A stretch of DNA of 64,000 nucleotides from Agromyces intestinalis (GTDB taxonomy: Bacteria; Actinomycetota; Actinomycetes; Actinomycetales; Microbacteriaceae), in assembly GCF_008365295.1 (NCBI RefSeq), contig NZ_CP043505.1:1798001-1862000 (forward strand), given 5' to 3'. Position 1 is the stretch's first letter. Every line of letters starts with the position of its first letter. The notes under the pieces are model-generated. The model saw only the letters and a list, made by a program, of their open reading frames with translations. It was not told the DNA's origin and searched no databases. Position numbers and translations under genes: made by a program. Of this stretch, positions 53,851 through 63,842 are shown piece by piece.

Positions 53851-54447
53851 GTGGGATCCACCGCGGAAGAGGGGAACGGCACGACCCCGCGGCCCGGTGC
53901 GCGCAAGCCGAACCTGGGCCCGAAGGCCGGCCCGGCGAACCGCCGCGCGCTCATCGCCGCCGCCCGTGAGGTCTTCCACGACGAGGGTTTCGGCGCACCG
54001 CTCAGCGCGGTCGCGAAACGCGCCGGCGTCGGGCAGGGAAGCCTCTATCGGCACTTCCCCGATCGCATGGCCCTCGCGGTCGCGGTCTTCGATGAGAACC
54101 TCGCCCAGGCGGAAGAGCGCATGGACGCCCCGGACGCCACGCTCGACGCATTCTTCGACGTGATCAGCGCCCAGGCGCTCGGCTCCACCGCGATGATCGA
54201 GGCGATCGCCTCGCACCGGGACGACGAGCGCGCCGTCGTGTTGAGCACCCGACTGGGCCGCATCGTCGAGCACCTCCGCGAACGCGAGGTCGCCGCCGGG
54301 CGCGTCGCCGCACACGTCACCGCCGATGACATCGTGGTCGGCGTGTCGATGCTCGGCCTCGTCGTCGCGCAGGCACCCGAGGCCGACCGTGAACGCGTGT
54401 CCGCGCAGGCCCGTGCCATCCTGCACGCGGCCTTCGCGGCATCCTGA
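53851..54447 (+). CDS. TetR/AcrR family regulator of SDR gene
   Basis: A 198-residue TetR protein. After a basic disordered N-terminus (TPRPGARKPNLGPKAG) comes the helix-turn-helix: RRALIAAAREVFHDEGFGAP, LSAVAKRAGVGQGSLYRHFPDR. The GTG at 53851 is the first in-frame start and gives a typical length. Divergent from the SDR gene; the two shared-core palindromes in the 144-base gap make it the probable local repressor. Confidence 0.92.
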   Translation: MGSTAEEGNGTTPRPGARKPNLGPKAGPANRRALIAAAREVFHDEGFGAPLSAVAKRAGVGQGSLYRHFPDRMALAVAVFDENLAQAEERMDAPDATLDAFFDVISAQALGSTAMIEAIASHRDDERAVVLSTRLGRIVEHLREREVAAGRVAAHVTADDIVVGVSMLGLVVAQAPEADRERVSAQARAILHAAFAAS

Positions 54448-54555
54448 CGCTGCTCGCCGTGCGAATCGCGCGAATCAGAAGCGGCGCTCTCCCGTTCAGG
54501 CGCATCGGGCCGATAGCCTCAGACCGTTCGAGACGCCGCGAGAGGGGACCGCACG

Positions 54556-55233
54556 TTGACCGACACGCCACCGCCGACGCCCGCACCGACATCCGGGTCG
54601 GCACCCGTCAGCCGTTCGATGCTCATCTGGGCCGGCGTCATCGTCGTTGTGCTCGCGTTCGCGGCCGCGTTCCTGGGCGCGCTTGCCGCCGGCGCGGTGG
54701 GCGGACAGCCGGCGACCGAGACGGCCCCACCCGCGACGACGACGGCCCAGCCGACCGACGACACCGACGCCGACGACCTCGACGACCTGATCGACGACGT
54801 GCTGCCGCCCGGCGCCGAGGTGCGCGCCGGATCCGGAACACCCGGCGACCGCTACGGGTCGGAGGGCGACGTCTACATCGATCTCGACACCACGAACGTG
54901 TACGTCTTCCGCGACGGCGCGTGGAAGGCGACCGGCAACCTGCGCACGTCGGCTGCCGAGCAGCTGCGCGGCAAGCAAGGCGAACAGGGCAAGCAAGGCG
55001 AGACCGGCAAACAGGGCGAGACCGGCAAGCAGGGCGAAACCGGCAAGCAGGGCGAGCAGGGAAAGCAAGGCGAGCAAGGAGAACAGGGCGAGGCCGGCGA
55101 CCCGGGCACGCTGGTGCTGCTCGGCACCGACGAGAACGAGGGCGAGCCCTGCGAGCCCGACGGCAGCGTCTACATCAACACGGTCGCGAACACGTTCTCG
55201 AAGTGCGAAGGGGGCGTCTGGCAGCTGCGCTGA
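54556..55233 (+). CDS. Membrane-anchored collagen-like repeat protein
   Basis: A 225-residue protein not matched to a known family. Proline/threonine-rich cytoplasmic start, one membrane helix (residues about 22-48, [21 protein letters not shown] in part), an acidic outer linker ([14 protein letters not shown]), a small motif [22 protein letters not shown], then about 15 collagen-type Gly-X-Y triplets ([18 protein letters not shown]), then a second copy of the small motif, [21 protein letters not shown] (given in two parts: [12 protein letters not shown] and EGGVWQL). Start is TTG 54556 with GAGGGG upstream. The triplets should form a trimeric stalk outside the membrane. Function unknown. Confidence 0.82.
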   Translation: MTDTPPPTPAPTSGSAPVSRSMLIWAGVIVVVLAFAAAFLGALAAGAVGGQPATETAPPATTTAQPTDDTDADDLDDLIDDVLPPGAEVRAGSGTPGDRYGSEGDVYIDLDTTNVYVFRDGAWKATGNLRTSAAEQLRGKQGEQGKQGETGKQGETGKQGETGKQGEQGKQGEQGEQGEAGDPGTLVLLGTDENEGEPCEPDGSVYINTVANTFSKCEGGVWQLR

Positions 55234-55250
55234 GCCGGGAGCCTGCTAGA

Positions 55251-55279
55251 GTTCAGGTACCCCCTAGGGGTATCTGAAC
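55251..55279. promoter_or_regulatory. CsoR-type copper operator
   Basis: Arms GTTCAGGTACCCC (55251-55263) and GGGGTATCTGAAC (55267-55279), one mismatch, 3-base centre. The TACCCC/GGGGTA core is the known CsoR operator pattern. It lies 13 bases before the start of the copper operon. No csoR gene is in the window. Confidence 0.8.
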
Positions 55280-55292
55280 CGAAGGAGACATC

Positions 55293-55634
55293 GTGCACGA
55301 CCTCGGCCTCATCGCGAAGCAGACCTCCGACGACGGTTGCGCGTGCTGCGCACCCGCAACGGGCACCACGAGCGCTGCGGTGGCGAGCGCGACGGATGCC
55401 GCGACCGACGCTCCGGTCGCCGAGTTCGGCGTCGCCGGCATGACCTGCTCGCACTGCGTCGGCGCGGTGACGGGTGAGCTCACCGCGCTCGAGGGAGTGA
55501 CCGACGTGTCGATCGAGCTGGTCGCGGGCGGCGTGTCGCGCGTGCGCGTCAGCGCCGAGCGCGCGCTCACCGCCGACGAGATCGCGGCCGCCGTCGACGA
55601 GGCCGGCTACGACGTGGCCGAGCTGCCCGCCTGA
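55293..55634 (+). CDS. Copper chaperone-like HMA domain protein
   Basis: A 113-residue protein with a heavy-metal-associated domain: GMTCSHC metal site at about residues 49-55 and a ferredoxin-like fold to the end (VDEAGYDVAELPA). The N-terminus carries an extra cysteine cluster GCACCAP (about 15-21) joined by an alanine/threonine linker, which standard CopZ proteins lack; it may be a second Cu(I) site. GAAGGAG precedes GTG 55293. It should deliver Cu(I) to the P-type ATPase encoded 29 bases downstream. Confidence 0.93.
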   Translation: MHDLGLIAKQTSDDGCACCAPATGTTSAAVASATDAATDAPVAEFGVAGMTCSHCVGAVTGELTALEGVTDVSIELVAGGVSRVRVSAERALTADEIAAAVDEAGYDVAELPA

Positions 55635-55663
55635 GACGAGCCATCCCGAGCCGAGAGCATCCG

Positions 55664-57901
55664 ATGACCGACACCGCGAGCCGACCCGTCGAACTCACGG
55701 TCGGCGGCATGACCTGCGCCTCGTGCGCCGCGCGCATCGAGAAGCGGCTCAACCGCATGCCCGGCGTCGAGGCATCCGTCAACTTCGCGACTGAGAAGGC
55801 GACCGTGCGCCTGCCCGGCGGCACGTCGCCCGCCGACGCCATCGCGGTGATCGAGGCGACCGGCTATACGGCCGGACTCCCGGCGCCGCCCGAGGACGAA
55901 TCGACCCGACGTGACCGGCGGCGCGGCCGCGAGGCATTCCTCGCCCCGCGACTGTGGGTCTCGCTCGCGCTGGCGATCCCGGTCGCCGCCCTGTCGATGA
56001 TCCCGGCGCTGCAGTTCCCGTGGTGGCAATGGGTGTCGCTCGTGCTCGCGACGCCCGTGGCGGTCTGGGGCGCGTGGCCGTTCCACCGCGCCGCTTGGCT
56101 GAACCTGCGCCACGGGTCGGCCACGATGGACACGCTCATCAGCCTCGGCGTGATCGCCGCCTACGGCTGGTCGGTCGTCGCGCTCGTGTTCGGTGACGCG
56201 GGCATGCCCGGCATGACCATGGAGTTCCGCCTGCTCGCCGCGCCCGGCAGCGTCGGCGACGAGCTCTACCTCGAGGTCGCCGCGGCGGTCACCGTCTTCA
56301 TGCTCGCGGGGCGGGTGTTCGAATCGCGCGCGAAGCGGCGGTCGACCGAGGCGATTGCGGCGCTGCTCGAACTCGGTGCGCGCGAAGCGAGCGTGCTGCG
56401 CGACGGCGTCGAGGTGCGCGTGCCCGTGGGTTCGCTGATCGTCGGCGACCGGTTCATCGTGCGCCCCGGTGAGCAGGTCGCGACCGACGGACGCGTGGTC
56501 GAGGGCACGTCCGCGATCGACGCGAGTCTCGTGAGCGGCGAGTCCGCGCCCGTCGAGGTCGCGCCCGGCGACGAGGTCATCGGCGCGACCGTGAACGCCG
56601 GTGGACGTATCGTCGTCGAGGCTACGCGCGTCGGCGCCGACACCGAGCTCGCGACCATGGCGCGGCTCGTCGAGCAGGCGCAATCGGGCAAGGCCGAAGT
56701 GCAGCGGCTCGCCGACCGGGTGTCGGCCGTGTTCGTTCCGGTGGTGCTCGCGCTCGCGGCGGTCGCGCTGATCGGATGGCTCGTGGCCGGCGCCGGCGCG
56801 GCGGTCGCGTTCAGCGCGGCGGTCGCGACGCTCGTCATCGCGTGCCCGTGCGCGCTCGGGCTCGCGACCCCCATGGCATTGCTCGTCGGCACGGGCCGGG
56901 GCGCCCGCATCGGCATCCTCATCCGCGGCCCCCAGGTACTCGAGTCGACGAGGCGCATCGACACGGTCGTGCTCGACAAGACCGGCACGGTCACCACGGG
57001 TCGGATGTCGCTGACCGACGCCGTGCCGGCCGGCGATGTTGCTCGTGACGAGCTGGTGCGGTTCGCCGCGGCCGCCGAGGCCGGCTCGGAGCATCCGATC
57101 GGCCGCGCGATCGCGGCCTCCTCCGCTTCCTCGACCGCCGCCTCGTCGACCAGCACGGTGGAGGCGTTCGCCGCCGAGCCCGGCGGCGGCGTGCAGGCCG
57201 TGATCGACGGCCGCCTCGTCGTGGTCGGCCGGCCCGGCTGGCTCGCCGACGCGTGGAGCATCCCGCTCCCCACCGACCTCGACGCCGCACGCGCCGACCT
57301 CGAGACTCGCGGGCGCACGGTCGTCGCGGTCGCCTGCGACGGCGCGGCCCGAGGCATCCTCGCCCTCGCCGACGAACCCAAGCCGACCAGCGCCGCCGCC
57401 GTGGCCGCGCTGCGCCGGCTCGGCCTCGAGCCCGTGCTGCTCACCGGTGACCACGACCGCGTCGCCCAGGCCATCGCCGCCGAGATCGGCATCGCCGACG
57501 TGCGGGCCGACGTGCGCCCGGCCGGCAAGGCCGCCGTGATCCGCGAGCTGCGGGCCGACGGACGGGTCGTCGCGATGGTCGGCGACGGCGTGAACGACGC
57601 GGCCGCGCTCGCGACCGCCGACCTCGGCATCGCGATGGGATCGGGCACCGACGCGGCGATCGCCGCGAGCGACCTGACCCTCATGCGCGACGACCTCGCG
57701 GCGGTCGGCGACGCGATCCGGCTGTCGCGGCGCACGCTGCGCACGATCAAGCAGAACCTGTTCTGGGCGTTCGCGTACAACGCGGCCGCGATTCCGCTGG
57801 CGATGCTCGGCATGCTGAGTCCGCTGCTGGCCGGCGCCGCGATGGCGCTGTCGTCGGCGTTCGTGGTGGCGAACAGCCTGCGGCTGGCGCGGTTCCGGTA
57901 G
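55664..57901 (+). CDS. copA: Copper-exporting P1B-type ATPase
   Basis: A 745-residue heavy-metal P-type ATPase that pumps Cu(I) out of the cytoplasm. One N-terminal HMA domain with GMTCASC, eight membrane helices, actuator TGE-type loop (SGESAPVEV), the metal-channel motif CPC at 394-396, phosphorylated Asp438 in DKTGT, HP motif SEHPIG, and GDGVNDAAAL. CPC plus the C-terminal YNxxA and MSSS-like motifs (FAYNAAAIP, MALSSAFVV) mark the copper group P1B-1. It is cotranscribed with the HMA protein under a CsoR-type operator. Confidence 0.95.
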   Translation: MTDTASRPVELTVGGMTCASCAARIEKRLNRMPGVEASVNFATEKATVRLPGGTSPADAIAVIEATGYTAGLPAPPEDESTRRDRRRGREAFLAPRLWVSLALAIPVAALSMIPALQFPWWQWVSLVLATPVAVWGAWPFHRAAWLNLRHGSATMDTLISLGVIAAYGWSVVALVFGDAGMPGMTMEFRLLAAPGSVGDELYLEVAAAVTVFMLAGRVFESRAKRRSTEAIAALLELGAREASVLRDGVEVRVPVGSLIVGDRFIVRPGEQVATDGRVVEGTSAIDASLVSGESAPVEVAPGDEVIGATVNAGGRIVVEATRVGADTELATMARLVEQAQSGKAEVQRLADRVSAVFVPVVLALAAVALIGWLVAGAGAAVAFSAAVATLVIACPCALGLATPMALLVGTGRGARIGILIRGPQVLESTRRIDTVVLDKTGTVTTGRMSLTDAVPAGDVARDELVRFAAAAEAGSEHPIGRAIAASSASSTAASSTSTVEAFAAEPGGGVQAVIDGRLVVVGRPGWLADAWSIPLPTDLDAARADLETRGRTVVAVACDGAARGILALADEPKPTSAAAVAALRRLGLEPVLLTGDHDRVAQAIAAEIGIADVRADVRPAGKAAVIRELRADGRVVAMVGDGVNDAAALATADLGIAMGSGTDAAIAASDLTLMRDDLAAVGDAIRLSRRTLRTIKQNLFWAFAYNAAAIPLAMLGMLSPLLAGAAMALSSAFVVANSLRLARFR

Positions 57902-57964
57902 CCCCTGCCCCTCCCTTCTGCCCTGCCCCTCCCCTCTGCCCCTGCCCCTGCCCCTCCCCCTGCC
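57902..57964. repeat. Low-complexity CCCTGCCCCT-type tract
   Basis: About 63 bases made almost only of C and T on the plus strand with irregular CCCTGCCCCT units, directly after the copA stop. Likely slippage-prone; it could also stall or slow transcription. Confidence 0.7.
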
Positions 57965-58042
57965 GCCACGGGAACACATTCGAGGCTGGGGAGGAGCTTC
58001 TGGACGAAACGTCCTCCCAATCCTGCAATGTGTTCCCGTGGC
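57965..58042. repeat. Intergenic palindromic element, copy B
   Basis: Outer arms 57965-57980 and 58027-58042 are perfect over 16 bases (GCCACGGGAACACATT). Inner arms GGGAGGA (57989-57995) and TCCTCCC (58012-58018). CGTCCTCCCAATCC and CAATGT resemble the complement of copy A at 5662-5742. Here it lies between convergent genes. Confidence 0.7.
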
Positions 58043-58072
58043 GCAGGGCGCGACGTCGGAGGGGCGCAGCCC

Positions 58073-59200
58073 TCACCTGCGCGGATCAACCCCGACCCGG
58101 ACGTGCTCGCCCGACGCGGCGCAGGCGAGGGCCGCATCGAGGTCGGCGAGCGGGAACGTCGCGCCGACGAGCGCCTCGAACGGCGGCGCCGCACCCACGC
58201 CGGCGAGGTAGTCGATGGCAGCCTGCAGGTGCCGGGGCGCGTAGTTGTGCACGCCGGTGATCGTGATGAGGTTGCGCACGATCCGTTCGGGGTCGATCTC
58301 GACGGCGGGCCCGGGAGAGACGCTGCCGACGAGCACGGCCACGCCACTCACGTCGACCGATTCGATCGCGGCGCGCACCGACGCGGCCGCGCCCGAGGCC
58401 TCGATCGCGACGAGCGGCGGGATCGCGCCGAGCGCACGCAGCTGATCGCCCGGATGCCCCGCCGCGGGGTCGAGCACCCACTCGGCGCCGAACGACCTCG
58501 CGAGCGCACGTCGCCGCGGGTCGGGGTCGACGACGGCGACATCCGCCCCGGCCGCGGTGGCCATCGCGGTGGACGCGAGCCCGATCATGCCTGCGCCGCC
58601 GACCAGCACGACGGCCCCGTCGAGCGGGATCCGCGAGGCTGCGTCGAGAGCGGCGACCGCCGTTGCGGTCGCACACGCGGCCGGTGCGGCGACCTCCGCG
58701 GCGATGCGCGCGGGCACTCGCACGATGCCCGTGCCGGCGCGCAGCTGCACATGCGTGGCGAACCCGCCCGACAGCTCCCAGCCGCGCTCGAGCCGCTCGT
58801 GCCCGTACTTCGCCACCGTGCGGCACTTCTGCGGAACCCCGCCGAGGCAGCGGTCGCACGACCCGCAGTTCGTGGTCACCGTCCACACGATGCGGTCGCC
58901 GAGGATGACGGGTTCGCCGTCGACGGCGAGCACGTGCCCGCCGCCCGCCGCGACGACGCGTCCGACCTGCTCGTGCCCCAGCACCAGCGGCGCGGGCGCC
59001 GGGCGATGCCCGCTCGCGGTGTGCACGTCGGATCCGCAGATGGTGGCGAACTCGACCTCGACGAGCAGCTCGCCGTCGGCGAGGCAGACGCCCGGAACCG
59101 CGATCGGCTCGTGCGGGGTGCCGGGCTCGCTCCACACCATCGCCACCGGCGCGGGGCTGACCGCGACCTCGTGATCGGCCACGCGGGCGACCGTATGCAT
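58073..59200 (-). CDS. Zinc-dependent alcohol dehydrogenase, phosphonate-cluster type
   Basis: A 375-residue medium-chain dehydrogenase. Catalytic zinc ligands: Cys in ATICGSDVH and the GHEQVG histidine/glutamate; structural zinc cysteines in TNCGSCDRCLGGVPQKC; Rossmann motif VLVGGAGMIGLAS. It fits the group annotated as putative phosphonate-catabolism-associated alcohol dehydrogenase (TIGR03366-type), supported by its place at the end of this phosphonate operon, eight bases after the HAD gene. It may oxidise a hydroxyphosphonate to an aldehyde or ketone; the substrate is not proven. Confidence 0.87.
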   Translation of the reverse strand: MHTVARVADHEVAVSPAPVAMVWSEPGTPHEPIAVPGVCLADGELLVEVEFATICGSDVHTASGHRPAPAPLVLGHEQVGRVVAAGGGHVLAVDGEPVILGDRIVWTVTTNCGSCDRCLGGVPQKCRTVAKYGHERLERGWELSGGFATHVQLRAGTGIVRVPARIAAEVAAPAACATATAVAALDAASRIPLDGAVVLVGGAGMIGLASTAMATAAGADVAVVDPDPRRRALARSFGAEWVLDPAAGHPGDQLRALGAIPPLVAIEASGAAASVRAAIESVDVSGVAVLVGSVSPGPAVEIDPERIVRNLITITGVHNYAPRHLQAAIDYLAGVGAAPPFEALVGATFPLADLDAALACAASGEHVRVGVDPRR

Positions 59201-59208
59201 GACGTGTC

Positions 59209-59958
59209 CTACCCGTCGTGGCGGTCGAGCCCGAGCAGCTCGAGCAGGTCGGCCACCGAGTCGATGATCTCGTCGGCTCCTGCCGCCTCGAGCGCGTCGC
59301 GATCATGCGCGCCCGTCAGCACGCCGACCACGAGACCGGCGCCGGCGTTCACGCCCGATCCGATGTCGCTCGCCGTGTCGCCCACGACGACTATCGCGTC
59401 GACCGAGCTCGCGCCCGTGCGCAGCACCGCGGTGAGCGGCAGGTCGGGGTGGGGGCGGCCGCGGCCGGCCTCGGCGGGCGTGAGGGTGGCGTCGGCGAGG
59501 TCGTGCCAGCCGAGCGCGTCGATGATCGCGTCGCGCGTCGCGGGCGCGAACCCCGTGGTGAGCACCACCGCGACGCCGGCGCCGCGCAGCTCGCGGATCG
59601 TCTCGACGGCACCCGGGATCGCCTCGACGCCGACCTCGGCCACGAGCTCGGCGTACGCCGCCTCGAATTCGGCGTTGGCGCGCTGCGCGGCCTCCTCGTC
59701 GCCGGTCAGCGCGCGGAACACCTCGATCTTCGACTGCCCCATCGTGTCGCGCACGTACCGCAGCGCGGTATCGCGCGCCTCGCCCTCGGGCGCGATGCCG
59801 GCCCGCTCGGCGGCGAGCACGAACGCCCGCTCGACGAGTCCGTCGTCGCGCACGGTGGTGCCGGCCAGGTCGAGGACGACGAGTTCGACGTCGACGGCGT
59901 TCTCGTCGCCGAGCAGGTCGAGTTCGTCGACCGCGGTGATGTCTTCGTGGATGGTCAT
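59209..59958 (-). CDS. Phosphonatase-like HAD hydrolase
   Basis: A 249-residue HAD protein. Motif I is LVVLDLAGTTVRDDG, the DxAGTT form shared with phosphonoacetaldehyde hydrolase; motif II lies in VVLTTGFAPATR, and motif IV in VVVGDTASDIGSGVNAG. A cap helix region follows motif I. This matches the phosphonatase-like group (TIGR03351-type) rather than classic PhnX. It would cleave the C-P bond or a phosphate ester of a phosphonate-derived intermediate. Its ATG overlaps the FAD oxidoreductase stop (ATGA); AGGATCC precedes it. Confidence 0.88.
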   Translation of the reverse strand: MTIHEDITAVDELDLLGDENAVDVELVVLDLAGTTVRDDGLVERAFVLAAERAGIAPEGEARDTALRYVRDTMGQSKIEVFRALTGDEEAAQRANAEFEAAYAELVAEVGVEAIPGAVETIRELRGAGVAVVLTTGFAPATRDAIIDALGWHDLADATLTPAEAGRGRPHPDLPLTAVLRTGASSVDAIVVVGDTASDIGSGVNAGAGLVVGVLTGAHDRDALEAAGADEIIDSVADLLELLGLDRHDG

Positions 59959-61181
59959 GCGAGGATCCTTGCCTCCTGGTCGGTGGTGGTGGTGGTCGTC
60001 GGTTCGGTCTGCGCCCCATCGGCGAATCGCGCGACGACGGCCTCGGCCAGACCGAATCCGGTGGTCATGCCGATGCCCGTGGTGGCAGCGGCGAGATGCA
60101 CGCCCGGCGCGACCTCGACGTCGAGGTAGTCGTCGGGGCCGCTGGCGTAGACGCCCTGCCAGCGTTCGACGACGCGCATGGCGCCGGCGCCGAGCCCGAA
60201 GAGCTCGGCCGTCTCGGCGAGCATCAGCTCGGCGGTCCGTTCGACTTGGAACGGCGAGACCGTCTCGCCGCGCGCGTGCGTGTCGCCGACGATGAGGGTG
60301 CCGTCGGGCAGCTGGGTGTACATCTGGTTCAGGTCGAGAGCGGCGAGGTCGGGGCGCTCGGCCCGCAGGCGGTCGCGCACGGCGACGGCGGCGGATGTCT
60401 CGACGAAGCCGCCGTATCGCACGAGCGACCAGCCGGTGAGCAGCGGCGCGGGCAGCGGCATCCGAAGCGGCGCCTCGACGCGCAGCATGTCGAGCGCGCA
60501 CCGCACGATCCCCACCCGCCCGGCCACCTCGGGGAAGAGCAGGTCGATGTCGTGGTTCACCGCGACGACGACCTGGTCGGCCCGCACCTCACCGCGCGCG
60601 GTGCGCACCAGCCCCGGCTCGACCGCGCCGACCGCGGTGCGGAACCGCAGGTCGACGCCGCGCCCCGCGAGATGCGCGGTGATCGCCCCGAGCGCCTGGC
60701 GCGGGTTCGCCTGCAGGTCGAGCGGCAGCAGCGCGCCGCCGACCGCGAGCCCCGGCGCGACAGGGGCGCGCTGCTCGAGCTCGCGAGCGGTGAGCAGCAC
60801 GACCTCGTCGGGCGCGCCGTCGCGGGCTCGCGACGCGGCGAACTCCTCGAGCAGGGCCAGCTCGTCGGCGGCGCGGGCGACGACGAGCGTGCCCTGTTCG
60901 CGCATCCAGACCCCCGCATCGCGGGCGAGATCGAGCCAGACCTCGCGCGCGACCTGCGCGTACGACCGCGCGAGGCCGGTCTGCGGAGTCGCGCACAGGT
61001 GGCCGAAGTTGCGGATCGACGCACCGGATGCCTCGCTGCCGCGTTCGAGCACGACCACGCGCAGCCCGCGGCGCACCGCGGCGAGCGCGACGCCAAGGCC
61101 GACGACACCCGCGCCGACGACTGCCACGTCGACGCGGGCGGCCCCGTTCGTCGATGCCCTGCTCGTCGATACCGCGCTCAT
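59955..61181 (-). CDS. DadA-like FAD oxidoreductase, phosphonate-cluster type
   Basis: A 408-residue amine oxidase-like flavoprotein. FAD motif VVGAGVVGLGVALAAVRRG at the N-terminus, and GIGMTTGFGLAEAVVARF near the end closing the FAD site. It fits the D-amino acid dehydrogenase-like group found in phosphonate clusters (TIGR03364-type), reported to act on aminophosphonates such as N-alkyl 2-aminoethylphosphonate; whether that holds here is inference. ATGA overlaps link it to phnE upstream and the HAD gene downstream. Confidence 0.88.
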   Translation of the reverse strand: MSAVSTSRASTNGAARVDVAVVGAGVVGLGVALAAVRRGLRVVVLERGSEASGASIRNFGHLCATPQTGLARSYAQVAREVWLDLARDAGVWMREQGTLVVARAADELALLEEFAASRARDGAPDEVVLLTARELEQRAPVAPGLAVGGALLPLDLQANPRQALGAITAHLAGRGVDLRFRTAVGAVEPGLVRTARGEVRADQVVVAVNHDIDLLFPEVAGRVGIVRCALDMLRVEAPLRMPLPAPLLTGWSLVRYGGFVETSAAVAVRDRLRAERPDLAALDLNQMYTQLPDGTLIVGDTHARGETVSPFQVERTAELMLAETAELFGLGAGAMRVVERWQGVYASGPDDYLDVEVAPGVHLAAATTGIGMTTGFGLAEAVVARFADGAQTEPTTTTTTDQEARILA

Positions 61182-62883
61182 CGGAACACCCGCCGCATCC
61201 AGACCGCGACGCCCTCGACGATGAGCACGGTCACGAGGATCATCAGCACGATCGTTGTGACGAGCGCGTAGTTCGAGCCCTGGCCCGCATTCAGCAGGTA
61301 GTAGCCGATGCCGCCACCGCCCACGATGCCCAGGATGGTCGCGGCACGGATGTTCGTGTCGAGCAGGTAGAACGAGTGCCCGATGAGGGCCGGCACGCCC
61401 TGCGGCCACGTCGCCGAGCCGTAGACCTGCAGGCGGGTCGCCCCGGTCGCGGTCAGCGCGCGCTCGGGGCCGCGGCGCACCTCTTCGAACGAGTCGGCGA
61501 GCAGCTTGCCGAGCAGGCCGACGCCCCCGAACGCGAGGGCGATCGTGCCCGCCTGGGGTCCGAGCCCGGTGATCACGATGAGCACGATCGCGAGGATCAC
61601 CTCGGGCACGCCGCGAATGCCGACGAGCAGCAACCGGGCGCCGCTGCGGATGCCCCCGTTGGGTGCGACGTTGCGCGCGGCGAACGAGCCGATCACGATC
61701 GACGCGACGACGGTGAGCAGGGCCGCGGCGAGCGCGATGCCGACGGTCTCGAGCATGGCCCCGGCGAGCCGGGTCCAGTCGTACGACCCGAACGAGGGCG
61801 GCCAGAACTGCGCGGCGATCGCCGGGATCTTCGCCCAAACGGTGAGGACATCGCCCCACTGGATGTCGCACACGGCGACGGCCGCGATGATGACGGCGAT
61901 CGCACCCCAACCCCATGCGACGCTGCGCACGCGGGCTGCATCCCACGGCCGACGCAGCGCCGCCTCGAGTCCACCGACGGTCGTCGGTGCGCCGTGCGTG
62001 GGTCTCGAGACGTCTCGCTGCTGCGCGTCGGCGCCCCTCGACCGCCGGGGACGGCGAGAGGCCGCCTGGCCGCCCAGCATCGCCGTGCGCACCGCGCTCG
62101 ACACGATCTCCATCACGACGCACAGGGCGAACATGACGATCGCGATGCCGAGCCCCAGCGAGTAGTCGAGCGACTTGAACGCGAACGACATCTCGAGGCC
62201 CAGCCCGGCGACGCCGACGTAGCCCAGCACGACCGAGCCGCGCAGGTTGATGTCATTGCGGTGCAGCACCGTCGCGACCCAGCTGGGCAGCACCTGCGGC
62301 AGGATGCCGCTCGTGAACTCCTGCAGCTTCGAGCCGCCCGCGGCGCGGATGGCTCGACGCGGCCCTTCGTCGATCTGCTCGATGGCGTCGGCGAAGAGTT
62401 TGGAGATCATGCCGATCGAGTGGATCCCGATCGCGAGAATGCCCGGCAGCGATCCGAGCGAGAACATGAGCACGAACACCATCGCGAGCACGACGTCCGG
62501 GATCGCTCGGGTGAACACGGTGACGAAGCGGGCGGCGGCGCGCCAGCCCGGGCCGGGGCTGGTGTTGCCGGCGGCGAGGTAGGCGACGGGCACCGAGATG
62601 ACCGCGGCGAGCACGGTGCCCGAGATGACGATGCCGAGCGTGAGGGCCGTGAGCGAGATCAGCTCGGCGGGCTCGGGGAACGTGATGGCGCCGACACGGG
62701 CGAAGAACCGCTCGGCGTTCGACCAGCTCTCGACCATGCTCGGGATCGAGATGTCGAGGTCATCGAGCGCGACGACGGCGATGCCGATGATCACGACCAG
62801 GGTGAGCCCGGCGGCGACGCGCTCGGGCGAGATGCGGCGGCGCGGGGCTCGCGCGAGCAGGTCGGTCGCGATGGCCGTCGCGG

Positions 62884-62887
<4 letters not shown>
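61178..62887 (-). CDS. phnE: Phosphonate ABC importer permease, two fused PhnE domains
   Basis: A 569-residue membrane protein made of two tandem PhnE-type permease halves (about residues 20-280 and 310-569), each with its own helix set and cytoplasmic coupling loop: EGPRRAIRAAGGSKLQEFTSG-like in the first and EVRRGPERALTATGATRLQVY-like in the second (shortened here to RRAIRAAGGSKLQ and RRGPERALTATGATRLQ). Single PhnE proteins are about 260-290 residues, so this is a true fusion replacing a homodimer or PhnE1/PhnE2 pair. ATGA overlaps both phnC and the FAD gene. Confidence 0.92.
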
Positions 62888-63771
<884 letters not shown>

Positions 63772-63842
63772 GGTTCCTCCGGGTGGGCGGTGCGGATGGT
63801 GCGGGGTGAGGTGCTGATGAATCGGATCTCAGGCCGTGGCCG

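Noticed and set aside
54970-55100. Short direct repeats that could look like a CRISPR array
   Set aside because: The units are 9-18 bases in codon phase and encode Gly-X-Y triplets inside an open frame; there are no unique spacers.
57902-57964. Possible Rho-independent terminator of copA in the C/T tract
   Set aside because: The tract itself does not form a hairpin; only the following palindrome does, and it belongs to a repeat family seen in a non-terminator position.
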